A stretch of DNA of 64,000 nucleotides from Plotosus lineatus (GCA_024760905.1 CM045745.1:5321282-5385281); one strand, 5' to 3'. Positions 23,595 to 35,222 are shown, numbered from the stretch's first letter. Numbers and translations are program-made. The notes: generated by a model from the sequence alone, not told the origin.

Positions 23595-24129
23595 TGAGGT
23601 GTTATTGCGTAGAGACAGTCGCTTATAAACAACGTTCATACTGCATGTGTATAATCCCGCGTCCTGAACTATTCTATCATTTATATGCTTCAACCAGATC
23701 TACATTACTTATAGAATATCTATTTGCATAGTTCACTTCTGTTTCCATTAATAGATGCTTTCTTGCTTCATTCAATTACTCTCTCGTTCACTCATCCACA
23801 AACCCTTACATCAGCTCCCCGAGTCCGATTCATGTCTTAAGTCAATTTTTGTTTGGACAATAATCTGGAGTTTTCTGGGCTGCTAAATGATTCTGGCACA
23901 GATTAGCGGCAGCTGGTTCCTCTGGACATTGTGTTGTTTACAACTTTAAGAACTCCAGGACACCAGCTGGATTTCCTTAGCTTTGTGTCTCCACTCCATC
24001 ATGCACAGAGACTAGAATGGGAGGAACACTGATAGGAACATCGGAGTATAGAATGGCAGAGGTAGGAAATATCAGACGGAAGGAAAAAGGACAAAAAGAA
24101 TGGAAAAATCAGAAGACCTAGAAAAGACT
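23595..24129. other. Unannotated intron sequence
   Basis: Nothing recognised; no splice-bounded open frame seen on either strand. Confidence 0.4.
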
Positions 24130-24476
24130 GAAGTGCTTTTTTTGTTTGTTTAGGGTTTTTTTTTTGTTGTTGTTTTTTTGCATAATTGGCCTTGTGTTTG
24201 CTGTATTTTCCTTTCCTCCTTCTCTTCCTCAATTTCCTCATTTTTTAAATTCAAATAATACAGGGATCCCTCACTTTCTGCAGTTAATTGGGACCGAGAT
24301 CCCCACGAGACCATTGAAATCTGCGAAGTAGGATCACCCTCCTCCCTCCCGACTGATGTATACGTACATGTATATGTGTATATAACATCAAGAAATACAT
24401 ATTCAATGCTATAAATGCTTATAATAACAATTACACATTAAAAAATAACATAAGATGGAAATAAAATATAAATATA

Positions 24477-24859
24477 AATGCTCCCCAACTTACCAACATT
24501 CGTTTTGCAAACATCCGGAGATACGAACAGGTCTGTCCGAAGTCAAAAGTGAAAGTGAAATGAAATTGAAGAACAAGTAGAAATAGAAATGGAATAAAAT
24601 CTACAGAAAGATAGATCATAAATATAAGTATGAAATATGATTAAACATTATCCTTAGGTACACTTAATACTAGGCTCCAGCCGAGGCGGGCGTGGCTGAT
24701 TTACACCGGAGGTCCGGGAAGAGAAGCAGAACGATACATTTCTGAACTCCTGCCAAAAGTTTGAAAGAAGAAACAAATTGCCCTGTAACGACTTACAAAC
24801 CAATTCATCTAAGAACGGCCGTTCTGAACCTAACTCGTTCGTAAGCAGGGGAGCGTCTG
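24477..24859. mobile_element. TIR element E' nested in E
   Basis: Starts 'aatgctccccaacttaccaa' and ends 'cgtaagcaggggagcgtctg', inverted partners, with TA at both sides. Related ends occur at 35534 and at 52731-53582. Confidence 0.7.
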
Positions 24860-24917
24860 TACACACACACATACAGATGGTATTGCATGACACACATACA
24901 TACATACATACACGCAA

Positions 24918-25483
24918 TGAAGAGTGTGGAAAAGAGGTGAAGAAACGTGTGCAGGCAGGTTGGAATGGTTGGAGAAAAGTGTCCGGTGTGATGTGTGATA
25001 GGAAGGTATCGGCAAGAATAAAAGGAAAAGTGTACAAGACGGTGATGAGGCCAGCGATGCTGTATGGTTTAGAAACAGTGTCCCTGGGGAAAAGACAGGA
25101 GGCAGAGCTGGAGGTAGCAGAGATGAAAATGTTGAGGTTCTCTTTGGGAGTAACGAGGATGGATAGGATCAGGAATGAGCACATCAGAGGGACAGCACAT
25201 GTAAGAGGTTTTGGAGACAAAGTCAGAGAGGCTAGATTGAGATGGTTTGGACATGTACAGAGGAGGGATAGTGAGTATATTGGTAATAGGATGCTGAGGC
25301 TGGAACTACCAGGCAGAAGGCCTAGAGGAAGACCAAAGAGACGATTCATGGATGTGGTGAAGGAGGACATGAAGGTCGTTGGTGTAAGAGAAGAAGATGC
25401 AGAGGATAGGGTGAGATGGAGGCAGATGATTCGCTGTGGCGACCCCTGAAGGGAAAAGCCGAAAGGAAAAGAAGAAGAATATT
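24918..25483 (+). pseudogene. RTE LINE 3' fragment (RT C-terminus)
   Basis: 5'-truncated plus-strand copy with a clean open frame from about 24919 to 25449: 'CGKEVKKRVQAGWNGWRKVS', 'MRPAMLYGLETVSLGKRQEA', 'RWFGHVQRRDSEYIGNRML' and 'RWRQMIRCGDP' before the stop. It then runs through the family 3' end (gggaaaagccgaaaggaaaa). This is the part of the RTE protein after the catalytic palm. It is the least mutated RTE piece in the window, so it is probably young. Confidence 0.9.
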
Positions 25484-25694
25484 TATTTATTTTTTTTTTT
25501 AATTGCGATGCACTGAAGCCGCATGAATTGAAGCGTGAAGTCGCGAGGGATCCCTGTATTTAAAAAAAAACCTTGATGCACTGAAGCTGCATTAACTGAA
25601 GCGTTAAGTAGCAAGGTATTCCTGTATTAAAAAAAAAAACCTTGATGCACTGAAGCCGCATGAATTGAAACACGAAGTCGCGAGGGATCCTTGT

Positions 25695-26527
25695 ATATTT
25701 ATTTATTGTTTGCACACCTGAAACGTCATTCCGCACAATTTTTATTCATTGTGATTTGCTGCTTGAACACCTTGAGCTTGAAGAACTCACATCCAGAAGA
25801 TCATTAGAAGTTCAGCAGTGATGCCCTAAATCATGATAAAGGTAGCCACTGTTCCACCTCAAGACCTGTCGAGCTATGGCGGCCTTCTGAAATCAACGCC
25901 AAGTGTGTCGACAATGACGGACATTTGGAGGATGTCATCTTTAAAACATGATGAATAAAAGCTGCATTAAATTGAATTGAAAGTTTCATGTGTAGAAATA
26001 ATTTTTGTATATATAGAATGATGAAATGATGACTCTGGGTCATGCTGAGCTCCTGCTGTGATGTACTGTAGCATCCTGATGGTTGACAGCAGACAGGAAC
26101 ACTGCAGTTCTAATATATGAATCCCAAGTTACTTAAATCAGAGGCAAACTGCATGTCTCAGAAAGGAGCTGGTCTCCTGCAAAAGGAATTTACTGTTATT
26201 TTAATAAGCGGATAGCTTGGAGGGTAAAATACATTAAGCCCGAGTGCTAATATGAAGCAGATTTTCAGGCTCTGCGGATGGCTGTTCAAAAGATGTGGGT
26301 TTAAACACACAGGCTATAAGTCATGATACAGCTGGGAACCATAAAGAACTAAAGCATTTGCCACACTATATTAAATGATTTTTGACACTTATTAGCTTCT
26401 TAAATAAATAAAATAATATAAAATAAAATAATGCATGATATTATTAATTCTAAAAGTAAGGGAGAATTAAAAATCTATTGAATTTGGCATTTTAACAACA
26501 CGTGTAGTTAAGAACTGGCTACCTGTT
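25695..26527. other. Unannotated intron sequence
   Basis: AT-rich, with no recognised repeat. 'cattaaattgaattgaaag' near 25963-25982 resembles the A+T tail of fish LINEs, but I cannot support an element. Confidence 0.4.
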
Positions 26528-26830
26528 CATGCATTCATTCAATTTTCTGAACCAATTGATCCTAATTAGGGTAGAAGGGAGGCTGGCACCCATCTCAGCC
26601 AACTCTGGGTGAAGGCAGAGTACACCCTGGATGGCACGCCAGGTCATCGCAAGGCATGCAGCTGCTCTTGACGAAAGGCAGCAATGGTTCTTTTACAGCG
26701 TCCCACCATAGACAGTGAGAGACATGACCAGCCTTTGATAACCCAGTTAGATGCACTGCGGGACCAGCAGTGACAACCATTGACAGTGGGGCTTGAACCC
26801 CCAACCTTACCACTGGGCCACCGCTGCCGT
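26528..26830 (-). repeat. SINE h1-T1
   Basis: Inverted T1 tail ('ctgaaccaattgatcctaat'), core, head ending 'ccactgggccaccgctgcc'. Box A region shortened by a small deletion. Confidence 0.88.
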
Positions 26831-26868
26831 TTGCAAGTCTATTAGATATGTATTCCAATCTGGATATA

Positions 26869-27524
26869 CAGTTGGCCCTCTACTTACGAAAGCCTCTGAA
26901 TATGAAAAATCCAGGTTACGAAAAACATTTTCTGAAATTTTCATCCTCTTTTTACGAAAACAACCTCTTTTTACGAAAAGCACCAAACGTGCCATTCAAA
27001 AATTCAAACGCGCCATTCACAAATTCAAACAATGCGCAAGTTGTTCTCTCATTGGCTGTCTCCCAACATCCCGCCCCGCTGGCCTCCCATTGGCCAGGAG
27101 GCAGCTGAACTGTACTCATACTTCCTGTACCCATACTTCCTGTTTGTCACACGCGTGAGAGAGGAGAGTTGAACAGGAATGTCGGCTCATGAGTTTATTT
27201 TGAGATTGATCATTGCAGTGTTATATTTCGTTTTCCATCATGGACCCGGAAAATACAGAAAGGCGGAACTGCAGGAGGCGATTATTTCGGAACGATATTG
27301 AAGCAGAAGGAGCATGAAAACAGAGTGTGGACAAGACCTCCGATCTCAGGGAGCAAGCTAATATTGAATCAGGACCTCTGATCTTTCAAACACGTACTGT
27401 AATTCCGCTTTAAATACAACATCCCGTCCATTTAAACATTTAAATAGAATTGCTCCGTCGGATGCATGCTGCGTGTGGGTGGAGCCCGCATTCGGCAAAA
27501 CACACCAGAGAGACAGAGAGAGAG

Positions 27525-27572
<48 letters not shown>

Positions 27573-27596
27573 CAGAGAGAGATAGATAGAGAGAGA

Positions 27597-27645
<49 letters not shown>

Positions 27646-27653
27646 TATTGTGT

Positions 27654-27727
<74 letters not shown>

Positions 27728-27735
27728 CAGAGAGT

Positions 27736-27774
<39 letters not shown>

Positions 27775-28097
27775 TGTTGTGTGTGTGTGTGTGTGTGTGT
27801 ATGTGCGTTAATAAAAAAATGTTTAATAATGGTTTAATTAATAAATATGATAATAAAATGGTTTAATATGTTAATAAAATGTTTAAATGGTTTAATTAAT
27901 AATTTTCTTTTAATTTTAACACATATTTCATACACAATTGTTGTACTTTTATCATTTTTAAAGGGTTTATGGGGTAGTCTTGGGAGTCTTGGAACGAATC
28001 AGGCGTTTTACCAGTAAAATGCACCTCTACTTACGAAAACGCCAGGTTACGAAAAAGGCTCTGGAATGAATTAATTTCGTAAGTAGAGGGCCGACTG
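26869..28097. mobile_element. TIR DNA transposon, family P (copy P3)
   Basis: Ends 'cagttggccctctacttacg' and 'cgtaagtagagggccgactg' are inverted, flanked by TA. Interior parallels P2: CCAAT-type motifs at about 27050-27095, a short coding-like stretch starting atggacccggaaaatac at 27240, then a large (TG)n/(GA)n complex at about 27500-27805. No transposase recognised. Confidence 0.85.
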
Positions 28098-28388
28098 TAT
28101 GTCTGTATTAAGAACTAATTCGTTGTCATTAAAGAATAATTATTTTTTCACAATATACGCAATAGGAAGCAACTAGTTCCGTAGTGTGACATTACATCGC
28201 AAAAATGATTGTGAATGGCCAAAATCAACAAGCACAATGAAAATACAAATATTTTACCCCCCCCCCCCCCCCAAAAAAAAAAATAAATAAAAAAAAATCC
28301 AGCAGTAACTTGTTGCTCTGTGCACAATCCAAGGTCTGTGTGGGCTACAAGGAATAGCGACTCTACTGGAAAGTTAAAGAGGGAAGAT
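28098..28388. other. Unannotated; C and A homopolymers
   Basis: Contains a C16 run followed by A-rich sequence at about 28257-28295. Otherwise unrecognised. Confidence 0.5.
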
Positions 28389-28535
28389 TTTTCTTTTCCT
28401 TTCGGCTTTTCCCTTCAGGGGTCGCCACAGCGAATCATCTGCCTCCATCTAATCCTATCTTTTGCATCTTCTTCTCTTATACTAGCGACCTTCATGTCCA
28501 GCTTCACTATATCCATGAATCGTTTGTTTGGTTTA
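28389..28535 (-). mobile_element. RTE LINE 3'-end fragment
   Basis: The family 3' end (ttttcctttcggcttttccc) followed by about 100 bases of the inverted C-terminal coding region, then 5' truncation. Confidence 0.85.
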
Positions 28536-29274
28536 AAAAGAAAAGCTTAGCGTGGCATTGATTTTGCGCACAATCTAACGCAGTGCCACACAATCAGACA
28601 CTGTTCAGATCACTGCTCCCAAACAGCACAAACAGTTACGGTAGAAAAGCAAGTTCATTTTTCCTGGCACTGCTGCATGGAACTTCAAGGTCAGGAGAAA
28701 TGTTTGGTTGAAATGTCAGTCTGCGTCTCTGCAACGCCAGTCAACATGCATACAAATTTTAACAAACAAAAAACAAACAAAAAATGTATTCATGTCTCCT
28801 GTTTGTACTTGTATCTGCTTAGAAACCATTTTTCTGATATTTGAGAAAAAATCCATACATTACAACATTCATAGTAAATATAAGGCTTAGAAAACAACTT
28901 GGAAAGAGAATCTTTTATAAATTGTGATGAGGCGTTAAGTCCTTACTGTCACGTGGTAGTTAACTGAAAGAAACGTAGATAGGAAAGATCACAAAGTAGG
29001 TAAACTTGAGAATGTACGCTGTCAGGGTTCACAGTCTATGGCAACCATGTTTGAAGGCTGCACTGGTTCTTGGATATAAAGTCCAAGAGGAAGTGGCCGG
29101 GATGAGAATCAGCACTCCTACTGCACTTCAAAAAGAGGCGGGTGGCCAGCACTGAATATCACTCCAGGGCCATGTGAATGGTTTCGCCCCTTGGTGGTGA
29201 TCATGTGATACAGCAGGCAAAACGTGATGGGTGGGAAATGGACACGAGTAAATTATGGAGAAAATGGGGGAAAA
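28536..29274. other. Unannotated intron sequence
   Basis: Nothing recognised. Confidence 0.4.
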
Positions 29275-29602
29275 TTCATCCATTTCGAACCGCTTAATCC
29301 TAATTCGGGTCATGGGGAGGCGGGTGCACATCTCAGCCAACTCTGGGCGAGGTACACCCTGGACAGCTTGCCAGGCCATCACAGGGCCAACACTCACACA
29401 TTTAAAAGGAAATTTGGAACAGCCAATTAACCTACTCTGCATGATTTTGGACTGTTGGAGGAAACTGAAATACCCGGAGGAAACCCACGCAAGCATGGGG
29501 AGAACATGCAAACTCCACACAGAACGACCCAGGCTGGGAATTAAACAAAGGACCTTCTTGCTGTGAGGTGGACATGCTAACCACTTTGTCTCCATGCTGC
29601 CC
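29275..29602 (-). repeat. AFC-type SINE, full length
   Basis: Inverted tail 'cttaatcctaattcgggtca', body 'ggggagaacatgcaaactcc', box regions 'ggaccttcttgctgtgagg' and 'catgctaaccact'. Long chance frames on both strands come from this SINE and the adjacent RTE. Confidence 0.88.
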
Positions 29603-29690
29603 AGAGTGGGGGGGAGAAGAAAAATCAAAAAGAGAATCAGTACCTTCAAGTCAGAAGCCATGGTTTTCAGCTGGAAAAGAAAGAAGAAAT

Positions 29691-30145
29691 TCTTCTTCTT
29701 TTCCTTTCGGCTGTTCCCTTCAGGGGTCGCCACAGCAAATGATCTGCCTCCATCTCTCCCTATCCTCTGCATCTTCTACTCTTACTCCAACGACCTTCAT
29801 GTCCGCCTTCACCGCATCCATAAATCTTCTCTTTGGTCTTCCTCTGGGCCTTTGCCTGGTAGTTCCAACCTCAGCATCCTACGACCAATATACTCACTAT
29901 CCCTCCTCTGTACATGTCCAAACCATCTCAATCTAGCCTCTCTGACTTTGTCTCCAAAACATCTAACATGTGCTGTCCCTCTGATGGACTCATTTCTGAT
30001 CCTATCCATCCTCGTTACTCCCAAAGAGAACCTCAACATTTTCATCTCTGCTACCTCCAACTCTGACTCCTGTCTTTTCCCCAGGGCCACTGTCTCTAAC
30101 CCATACAGCATCGCTGGCCTCATCACTGTACACTTTTCCCTTCAC
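29691..30145 (-). pseudogene. RTE LINE 3' fragment (RT C-terminus)
   Basis: Minus-strand copy starting in 'MRPAMLYGLETVALGKRQES' (about 30126) and containing 'RWFGHVQRRDSEYIGRRML'; ends with the family 3' end at 29691-29740. A stop within the GRPRGRPKRR region ends the frame. 5'-truncated. Confidence 0.9.
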
Positions 30146-30196
30146 CCCCACAAAAGCAGGAAAAGACAAGACGACAAAGAATATACAATCAAATAC

Positions 30197-30330
30197 TACT
30201 GAGGGAATTTATCCTTGCCACCATTGCCGCGGGCAACGCTCCTTAGATATGTGTAGGGATAATAGGAAATGTTTAAATTCTTTAATATTTGCAAGTCCCT
30301 ACTTTCACTGTTTTCCATCTGGAAATGTTT
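30197..30330 (+). repeat. L2-like LINE 3'-UTR fragment
   Basis: 'actgagggaatttatccttg' and 'cgctccttagatatgtgtag' match the block at 48368-48430 ('ctactgagggagtttttcct', 'gctcattagggttgtgtag'). Confidence 0.6.
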
Positions 30331-30447
30331 AGGGAAAAAAACCACAATGAGCCTAAACTGGTAACTGAACTCAATACTGTTTATACTTCACATTCAATCA
30401 GCTGTTAATAGCACAAGGTATATACAGCACTAATAATATCTTGATGG

Positions 30448-30780
30448 TCAGGCAGTGGTGGCCTGGTGGTAAGGTGTTGGATCACTGATCTCAAGGTTGG
30501 GGGTTCAAGCCCTACAGTCAACGGGTTGTCACTGTCCCCCCCCAGTGCTCTAACTGGTTTATCAAGGCCGGCCATGTCTCTCACGGTCTATGGTGGGAGG
30601 TTCATGTAAAAGAACCATTTCTGACTTTCGACAACAGGAGCTGCATAGCTGTCAGTGTGTTTCCACCCTGTGATGGCCTGGCAAGCTGTCCAGGGTGGAC
30701 TCTGGCCTCGCCCGGTGGTTTGCTGGGATAGGCATCAGCCTCCCCGTGAGCCTAATTAGGATTGAGCGGTTCAGAAATGA
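30448..30780 (+). repeat. SINE h1-T1, 10-bp target duplication
   Basis: Full-length: head 'ggcagtggtggcctggtggt', core, T1 tail ending 'ttgagcggttcagaaatga'. Flanked by 'atcttgatgg' at 30438-30447 and 30781-30790. Confidence 0.92.
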
Positions 30781-30948
30781 ATCTTGATGGCGTTTCTTGT
30801 GTTTAAGGAACTTTTAAGTGTGAATTCATCAGTACAAGTATACAGTGTGCTTCGTCCCAAACTATCAATAAGCGAGTACACAAGTTCTACATGGACATCA
30901 CAAACAATTCAACACTATACATATTTTATTCATAGTCATTTATGTTCA

Positions 30949-31291
30949 AGGGGCCGTGGTGGTCTAGTGGTATGGGGTGCCGGATTGCTGATCCAAAGGT
31001 TGGGGGTTCGAGTCCCATTCTCCACAAGGTTGTCACTGTCCCCCCCAGTGCAGCTAACTGGGTTATCAAAGGCCGGCCATGTCTCCACTGTCTATGGTGA
31101 GAGGTTCATGTAAAAGAACCATTGCTGACTTTCGACAAGAGTAGCTGCAAAGCCGTCAGCATGTTTCCACCCTGCGATGGCCTGGCGAGCTGTCCAGGGT
31201 GTACTCTGCCCTCGCCCTTGAGTTGGCTGGGATGGGCACCAGCCTCCCCGCGACCCTAATTAGGATGAAGCGGTTACAGAAAATGAAATGA
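30949..31291 (+). repeat. SINE h1-T1 with the other head subtype
   Basis: The head 'gtggtctagtggtatggggt' and 'cgagtcccattctccacaag' is of the kind otherwise seen with T2 tails, but the tail is T1. Target duplication 'atttatgttca' at 30938-30948 and 31292-31302. Confidence 0.92.
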
Positions 31292-31398
31292 ATTTATGTT
31301 CATGTGAAACAGTAACATACATTCTATGAAAATAGTGAAGGCTTTACTCTCTTAAATAAAGTAGAATTTATTAATAAAGCACAGACATCACACGGAAA

Positions 31399-31786
31399 AA
31401 AAGTGGCAGTGGTGGCCTGGTGGTAAAGGGCGCTGGATTGTTGATCCGAAGGTTGGGGGTTTGAGTCCCACTCTCCACAAGGCTGTCACCGCCCCCCCCC
31501 CAGTCCCCCCCCACCCAGTCCCCCCCCGCCAGTGCAGCCAACTGGGTTATTCAAGGCGGGCCATGTGTCTCACTGTCTATGGTGGGAGGTTCATGTAAAA
31601 GAACCATTGCTGACTTTTGTAAATAGGAACTGCAAAGCCGTCAGCGTGTCTCTGTCCCTTGCTAAAGGGTTGTGTCAGGACGGGCATCCGACGTAAAAAC
31701 CTATGACAAATCAAACATGCGAACCAGTTGATTATGTGGCGACCCCTGATAATGGGAAAAAAGCCGAAAGGAAAAGAAGAAGGTAA
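31399..31786 (+). repeat. SINE h1-T2
   Basis: Head 'ggcagtggtggcctggtggt', expanded and partly duplicated C-tract (31490-31530), core, T2 tail with 'gggcatccgacgtaaaaacc' and 'ccgaaaggaaaagaagaagg'. Target duplication 'cacacggaaa' (31389-31398, 31787-31796). Confidence 0.92.
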
Positions 31787-31849
31787 CACACGGAAACAAA
31801 TCACCCTTACCAAGTTCAACCTTCATCAAAAGATTACTAACCGACTGCA

Positions 31850-32160
31850 ATTTAAAATCTTGGGCCTGGTGTTCTCTTTTCCTTTGAAGTATGTTGTGTC
31901 ATTATGTCAAGGAGTTCAGAAAATAGCGATTCTGAATGCCGGTGAGTCTGGCAAGGATTTCAAAAAAATCTCTAAATTATGGGATACAAATCATTCCACT
32001 GTTGACAAAATGATCTACAAGTGATAAATGATTCAAAAGGCAGCCAATATTTCTCGGACTTACTACCCCAGCAAATTCAGTCTCGAACTCAAACCGTTGG
32101 AGAGAAAAATAACATTTTATGGAGCTGAGTCTTGTTACTATTGATGTGAACATGCAATCA
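31850..32160 (+). pseudogene. Decayed Tc1-like transposase N-terminus
   Basis: The frame to 32024 contains 'ILNAGESGKDFKKISKLWD' and 'NHSTVDKMIYK', which has the spacing of the Tc1 helix-turn-helix, then a stop. The following 'SRTYYPSKFSLE' resembles the GRPSKFSPR linker. Weak but consistent. Confidence 0.45.
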
Positions 32161-32274
32161 GGAAGGAAATGGATAAATCTGATCCATCACTTTCTATTCT
32201 AAAATTCGAATTGAATCTGAAGTGAACTTCTCAGTATAATAATCACCATCACCTCACAAACACATCCACTAATG

Positions 32275-32838
32275 CACTAACCTGGGTTCGATCGAACCCT
32301 AGGGGTTCGGTCAGTCGGTCTCAGGGGTTCGGCGGAGCCTCTGCCACGGAGGTCAAGACAAAACCAAACTCATCATGTCAATTAGTGATGACACGACACG
32401 CCCCGCTTGGCCATCACTGGCTGCAGATGATCACATTACATTGTTTGGCCAATCAGTGCCGCGGGGAATTGAGCACGCTCAGTAGTCAATGTGTGAAGTT
32501 GGAATTTTTTAATCCATACTAACTATGTTCAAGCAAATAAAGAAAGTGGTCGGACGAATATGTACAACATGGATTCACATGCATCATGGAAATTAATGGG
32601 ACTCAGCGTCCTATCTGAATGATTTGCAATGCCAAGTTGAGCAACTCTAGTCTCGCACCGGCAAAACTAAAGGAACACTTTGTGAAACTGCATGGAGATG
32701 GGAATACAAGAACACAACAGTACCTATGTCTTGAATTTGTAAAAAATCATATTTTTATTTTTCACTGATGAAGGGTTCGGTGAATGTGCATCTGAAACTG
32801 GTGGGGTTCGGTACCTCCAACAAGGTTAAGAACCACTG
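32275..32838 (+). mobile_element. Non-autonomous hAT element with BED-type remnant
   Basis: Flanked by a perfect 8-bp duplication 'cactaatg' (32267-32274, 32839-32846), the hAT signature. The right end, read inverted, starts 'cagtggttcttaaccttg'; both ends carry the 'ggggttcgg' block. Inside, about 32533-32720 on the plus strand encodes traces of a BED zinc-finger/hAT transposase N-terminus ('KKWSDEYVQHGFT', 'CNAKLSNSSLAPAKLKEHF', 'VKLHGDG') interrupted by a stop. 564 bp; the catalytic domain is gone. Confidence 0.88.
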
Positions 32839-32987
32839 CACTAATGTAAGACTGAAAATGAAGAGACGACGTGATGATTGAAGTCAAAGCTGAATTGAAA
32901 TGCTATGAGTCATTTAAAACGAGCAGAACATGTGAGAAAACCTTCTGAAACATCTGAAGGTAACTGACTCAACTGTGGGGAAGATGC

Positions 32988-33700
32988 TCAACATTTTTAG
33001 CACAAGACCAGGATGATTACGCAAAAAGCCTCCAACAAATAATATCTCCTAAAGGGGGCGATACTCACTTCTGAGGCTCTGAGAGTATAGATTTTCTTCA
33101 TAGAAGAACATTTTTTCAATGATTGGAAAATTTTTGTGGTTTTGTTTGACTGTATTACCTTTAACTGTCTGTTGGGCTTTTTATACACGAGCCAAGTGGC
33201 TCATCAGGTCGGTGCCCCGGTTTCCAGAGCATGAAGTATCCGGAGTTCAACTCGTCCTGGATGGGACGCTAGTCCATCACAGGTTACCTTCCCAGTATAT
33301 TTTTACTGGTACTCATTTATACTGCTGGGTGAACAGAAGCACACTTGTGGTTAAGATCTTGCCCAGGGGTCTTAGCACAGTGGGAGTCTAACTGGGATTC
33401 GAACACACAACCTCCCGATCATGAGCGCAGCGCCCTAACCAGTACACCACCGGCCCCACTAGTCTTATAATACTTAGGCCAAAGTATAATTAATAAAAAA
33501 AACTTGAGCTGATAAACATTTTTAGCAAGTTGATGCACAAGACTGGTGGACAATTATGCAAAAAGCCGCCAACAAATAATATCTTATAAAGGGGGCGATA
33601 CTCTCTTCTGAGGCTCTGAGAGTATAGATTTTCTTTAATAGGAGAACATTTTATCAATGATTGAAAATTTTTTGTGGTTTTGCTTGACTAATGTTACCTT
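32988..33700 (+). repeat. Local direct duplication around SINE-2
   Basis: About 180 bases at 32988-33167 recur at 33510-33700 with moderate divergence (shared: 'caacaaataatatct', 'aaagggggcgatactc', 'tctgagagtatagatttt', 'tttttgtggtttt'). SINE-2 (33168-33505) sits between. 'gggggcgatactc' resembles a Tc1 3' region. Confidence 0.8.
33168..33505 (-). repeat. tRNA-derived SINE-2, uninterrupted copy
   Basis: On the minus strand: head with box A-like 'ggtgtactggttagggcgct' and box B 'tgtgttcgaatccc', body 'cctgggcaagatcttaacc', 3' end 'gtataaaaagcccaacag'. Serves as the empty-site reference for the split copy at 4706-5790. Confidence 0.85.
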
Positions 33701-33915
33701 TAAGGTAAACATGTGAAATATGGACATGTTCTGCACAACCAACATCATGCTGATTTTTTTCACATGAAGGGATCTGAGTTGCAAAGGCTGACCTGAAATG
33801 ACCTTTAGCAGCACAGCTGGTTTATGCTTGAAATTCTTTTGTACAAAATGACTGGGCATTAAAGTACACAGAATGCAAAGACTCCCTAAGGTTCTTATTA
33901 TAAGTAAATCTACAG

Positions 33916-33918
33916 GAC

Positions 33919-33971
<53 letters not shown>
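33916..33971. repeat. (CA)n microsatellite
   Basis: Pure CA run; a shorter one lies at 34108-34122. Confidence 0.95.
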
Positions 33972-33972
<1 letters not shown>

Positions 33973-34786
33973 CGCTAGCCATATGAGGTTTGATAAGAAT
34001 AGCAGGTAACAAGAGACAACTGCTTTTTCTCTGCCACCTGGCTCTTTTCAACGTCAAAGTCATCTTTATAATCATATCAGATAGTCTTTTTCATATTACA
34101 TCGCGCACACACACACACACACATATGAAACACATTAAACACATGCTGTCTATGCTGATGAGACAGACTCATTAAGTCAGATTAAATTGCTTTATAGTGC
34201 TTTGCTTATCAAGCTCTGTTTTTTCTCATTTTTCAACAGTCTCTCACCATCAGTCTCCTCTCCCATCTGGCTCTACTGCACCATTTATCCATTAGTTCTT
34301 GAGCACCATATCATCCTCAAATAGAGAATACTGATGCCAGGGTTTTTACCATTTTCTACACAACGTCTTTATTATCTGTCTTAAAGAGCTTACATTTCGG
34401 GCTGTTTTTGCATGCAGAAAAATTCTGTGCCGTCTTAAGAGACTGTGCCGCAGAAAGCTCTATGTATTTACATTATTCACATTTAATTAACTAATTGATA
34501 AACTGACTGTTATAAAAAAGAATGCAGTTATCCTGCAGTTGTTCTGCGGTACCATCTTGTGCAAGGCAGTTACAGTGCAGTAAGGTTATGGAGCTGTGTC
34601 TTTATTGTTGTATTGTTGGGATGTGCCAGTACATCATCATATATTAATTATTTTATCTGATATTGCCTTGGTCTCTGCTATCAGCAAAAAAACAAACAAA
34701 CAAAAAAAAAACAACAACAAAAAAAAAAACAGGATGACCAATATCACAGAATATTTATCTGTTTTATCGTGTCAATTTTGGGTTGG
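33972..34786. other. Unannotated intron sequence
   Basis: Nothing recognised apart from A-rich runs (34685-34730). Confidence 0.4.
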
Positions 34787-34953
34787 CATTCCTGACTTTT
34801 GTCGAGAGTAGCTGCATAGCCGTTAGCGTGTTTCTGCGATGGCCTGGCAAGCTGTCCAGGGTGTACTCTGCCCTCGCCCAGAGTCGGTTGAGATAAAACG
34901 ACAGCCTACCTGCGACCCTAATAAGGATTAAGTGGGTCCAAAAACAAACGAAT
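34787..34953 (+). repeat. SINE h1-T1, 5'-truncated
   Basis: Starts in the core (cattcctgacttttgtcgag) and ends 'ataaggattaagtgggtcca'. Confidence 0.85.
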
Positions 34954-35222
34954 AATTTTTTTGTTGGTTATTATGAGTTAATAAATAAATAAATAAATAA
35001 GGCAGAAATTTTACTTAGTCATTTATTTATTGAAGAAAATTAGCCGACGTTTCATCTTGTGAGTGGCAAAAGTATATGAACCTTTAATTTCAGTATCTTG
35101 GATATCTTGCCACCTTTTGCAGCAATAAGTACAAAGAAATGTTTCTGACTAACTGCTGATTAGTCCTATACAGTACATCAGCTTGAGAATAAATCAGCAT
35201 TAATTTTCATAGGAGCCATATA
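34954..35222. other. Unannotated; (AAAT)n
   Basis: (AAAT)n at 34979-34999; remainder unrecognised. Confidence 0.5.

Larger units (their letters stand above)
24130..25694 (+). mobile_element. TIR element family E, nested or tandem ends
   Basis: 24130-24258 is the 3' region of an E element ('gcataattggcc' block). At a TA a second E begins at 24261 (cagggatccctcactttctg) and ends at 25556 (gtcgcgagggatccctg). After this, two more right-hand ends follow, each about 68 bases (25559-25624 and 25627-25694), each with 'cttgatgcactgaagc' and a gggatcc-like terminus followed by TA. The inner element holds E' (24477-24859) and an RTE fragment (24918-25483). No intact transposase. TA duplications suggest the pogo/Tc1 side of the DNA transposons. 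Confidence 0.8.

Noticed and set aside
29568..30202. Plus-strand frames of 122 and 202 codons
   Set aside because: Antisense of an RTE fragment plus SINE sequence.
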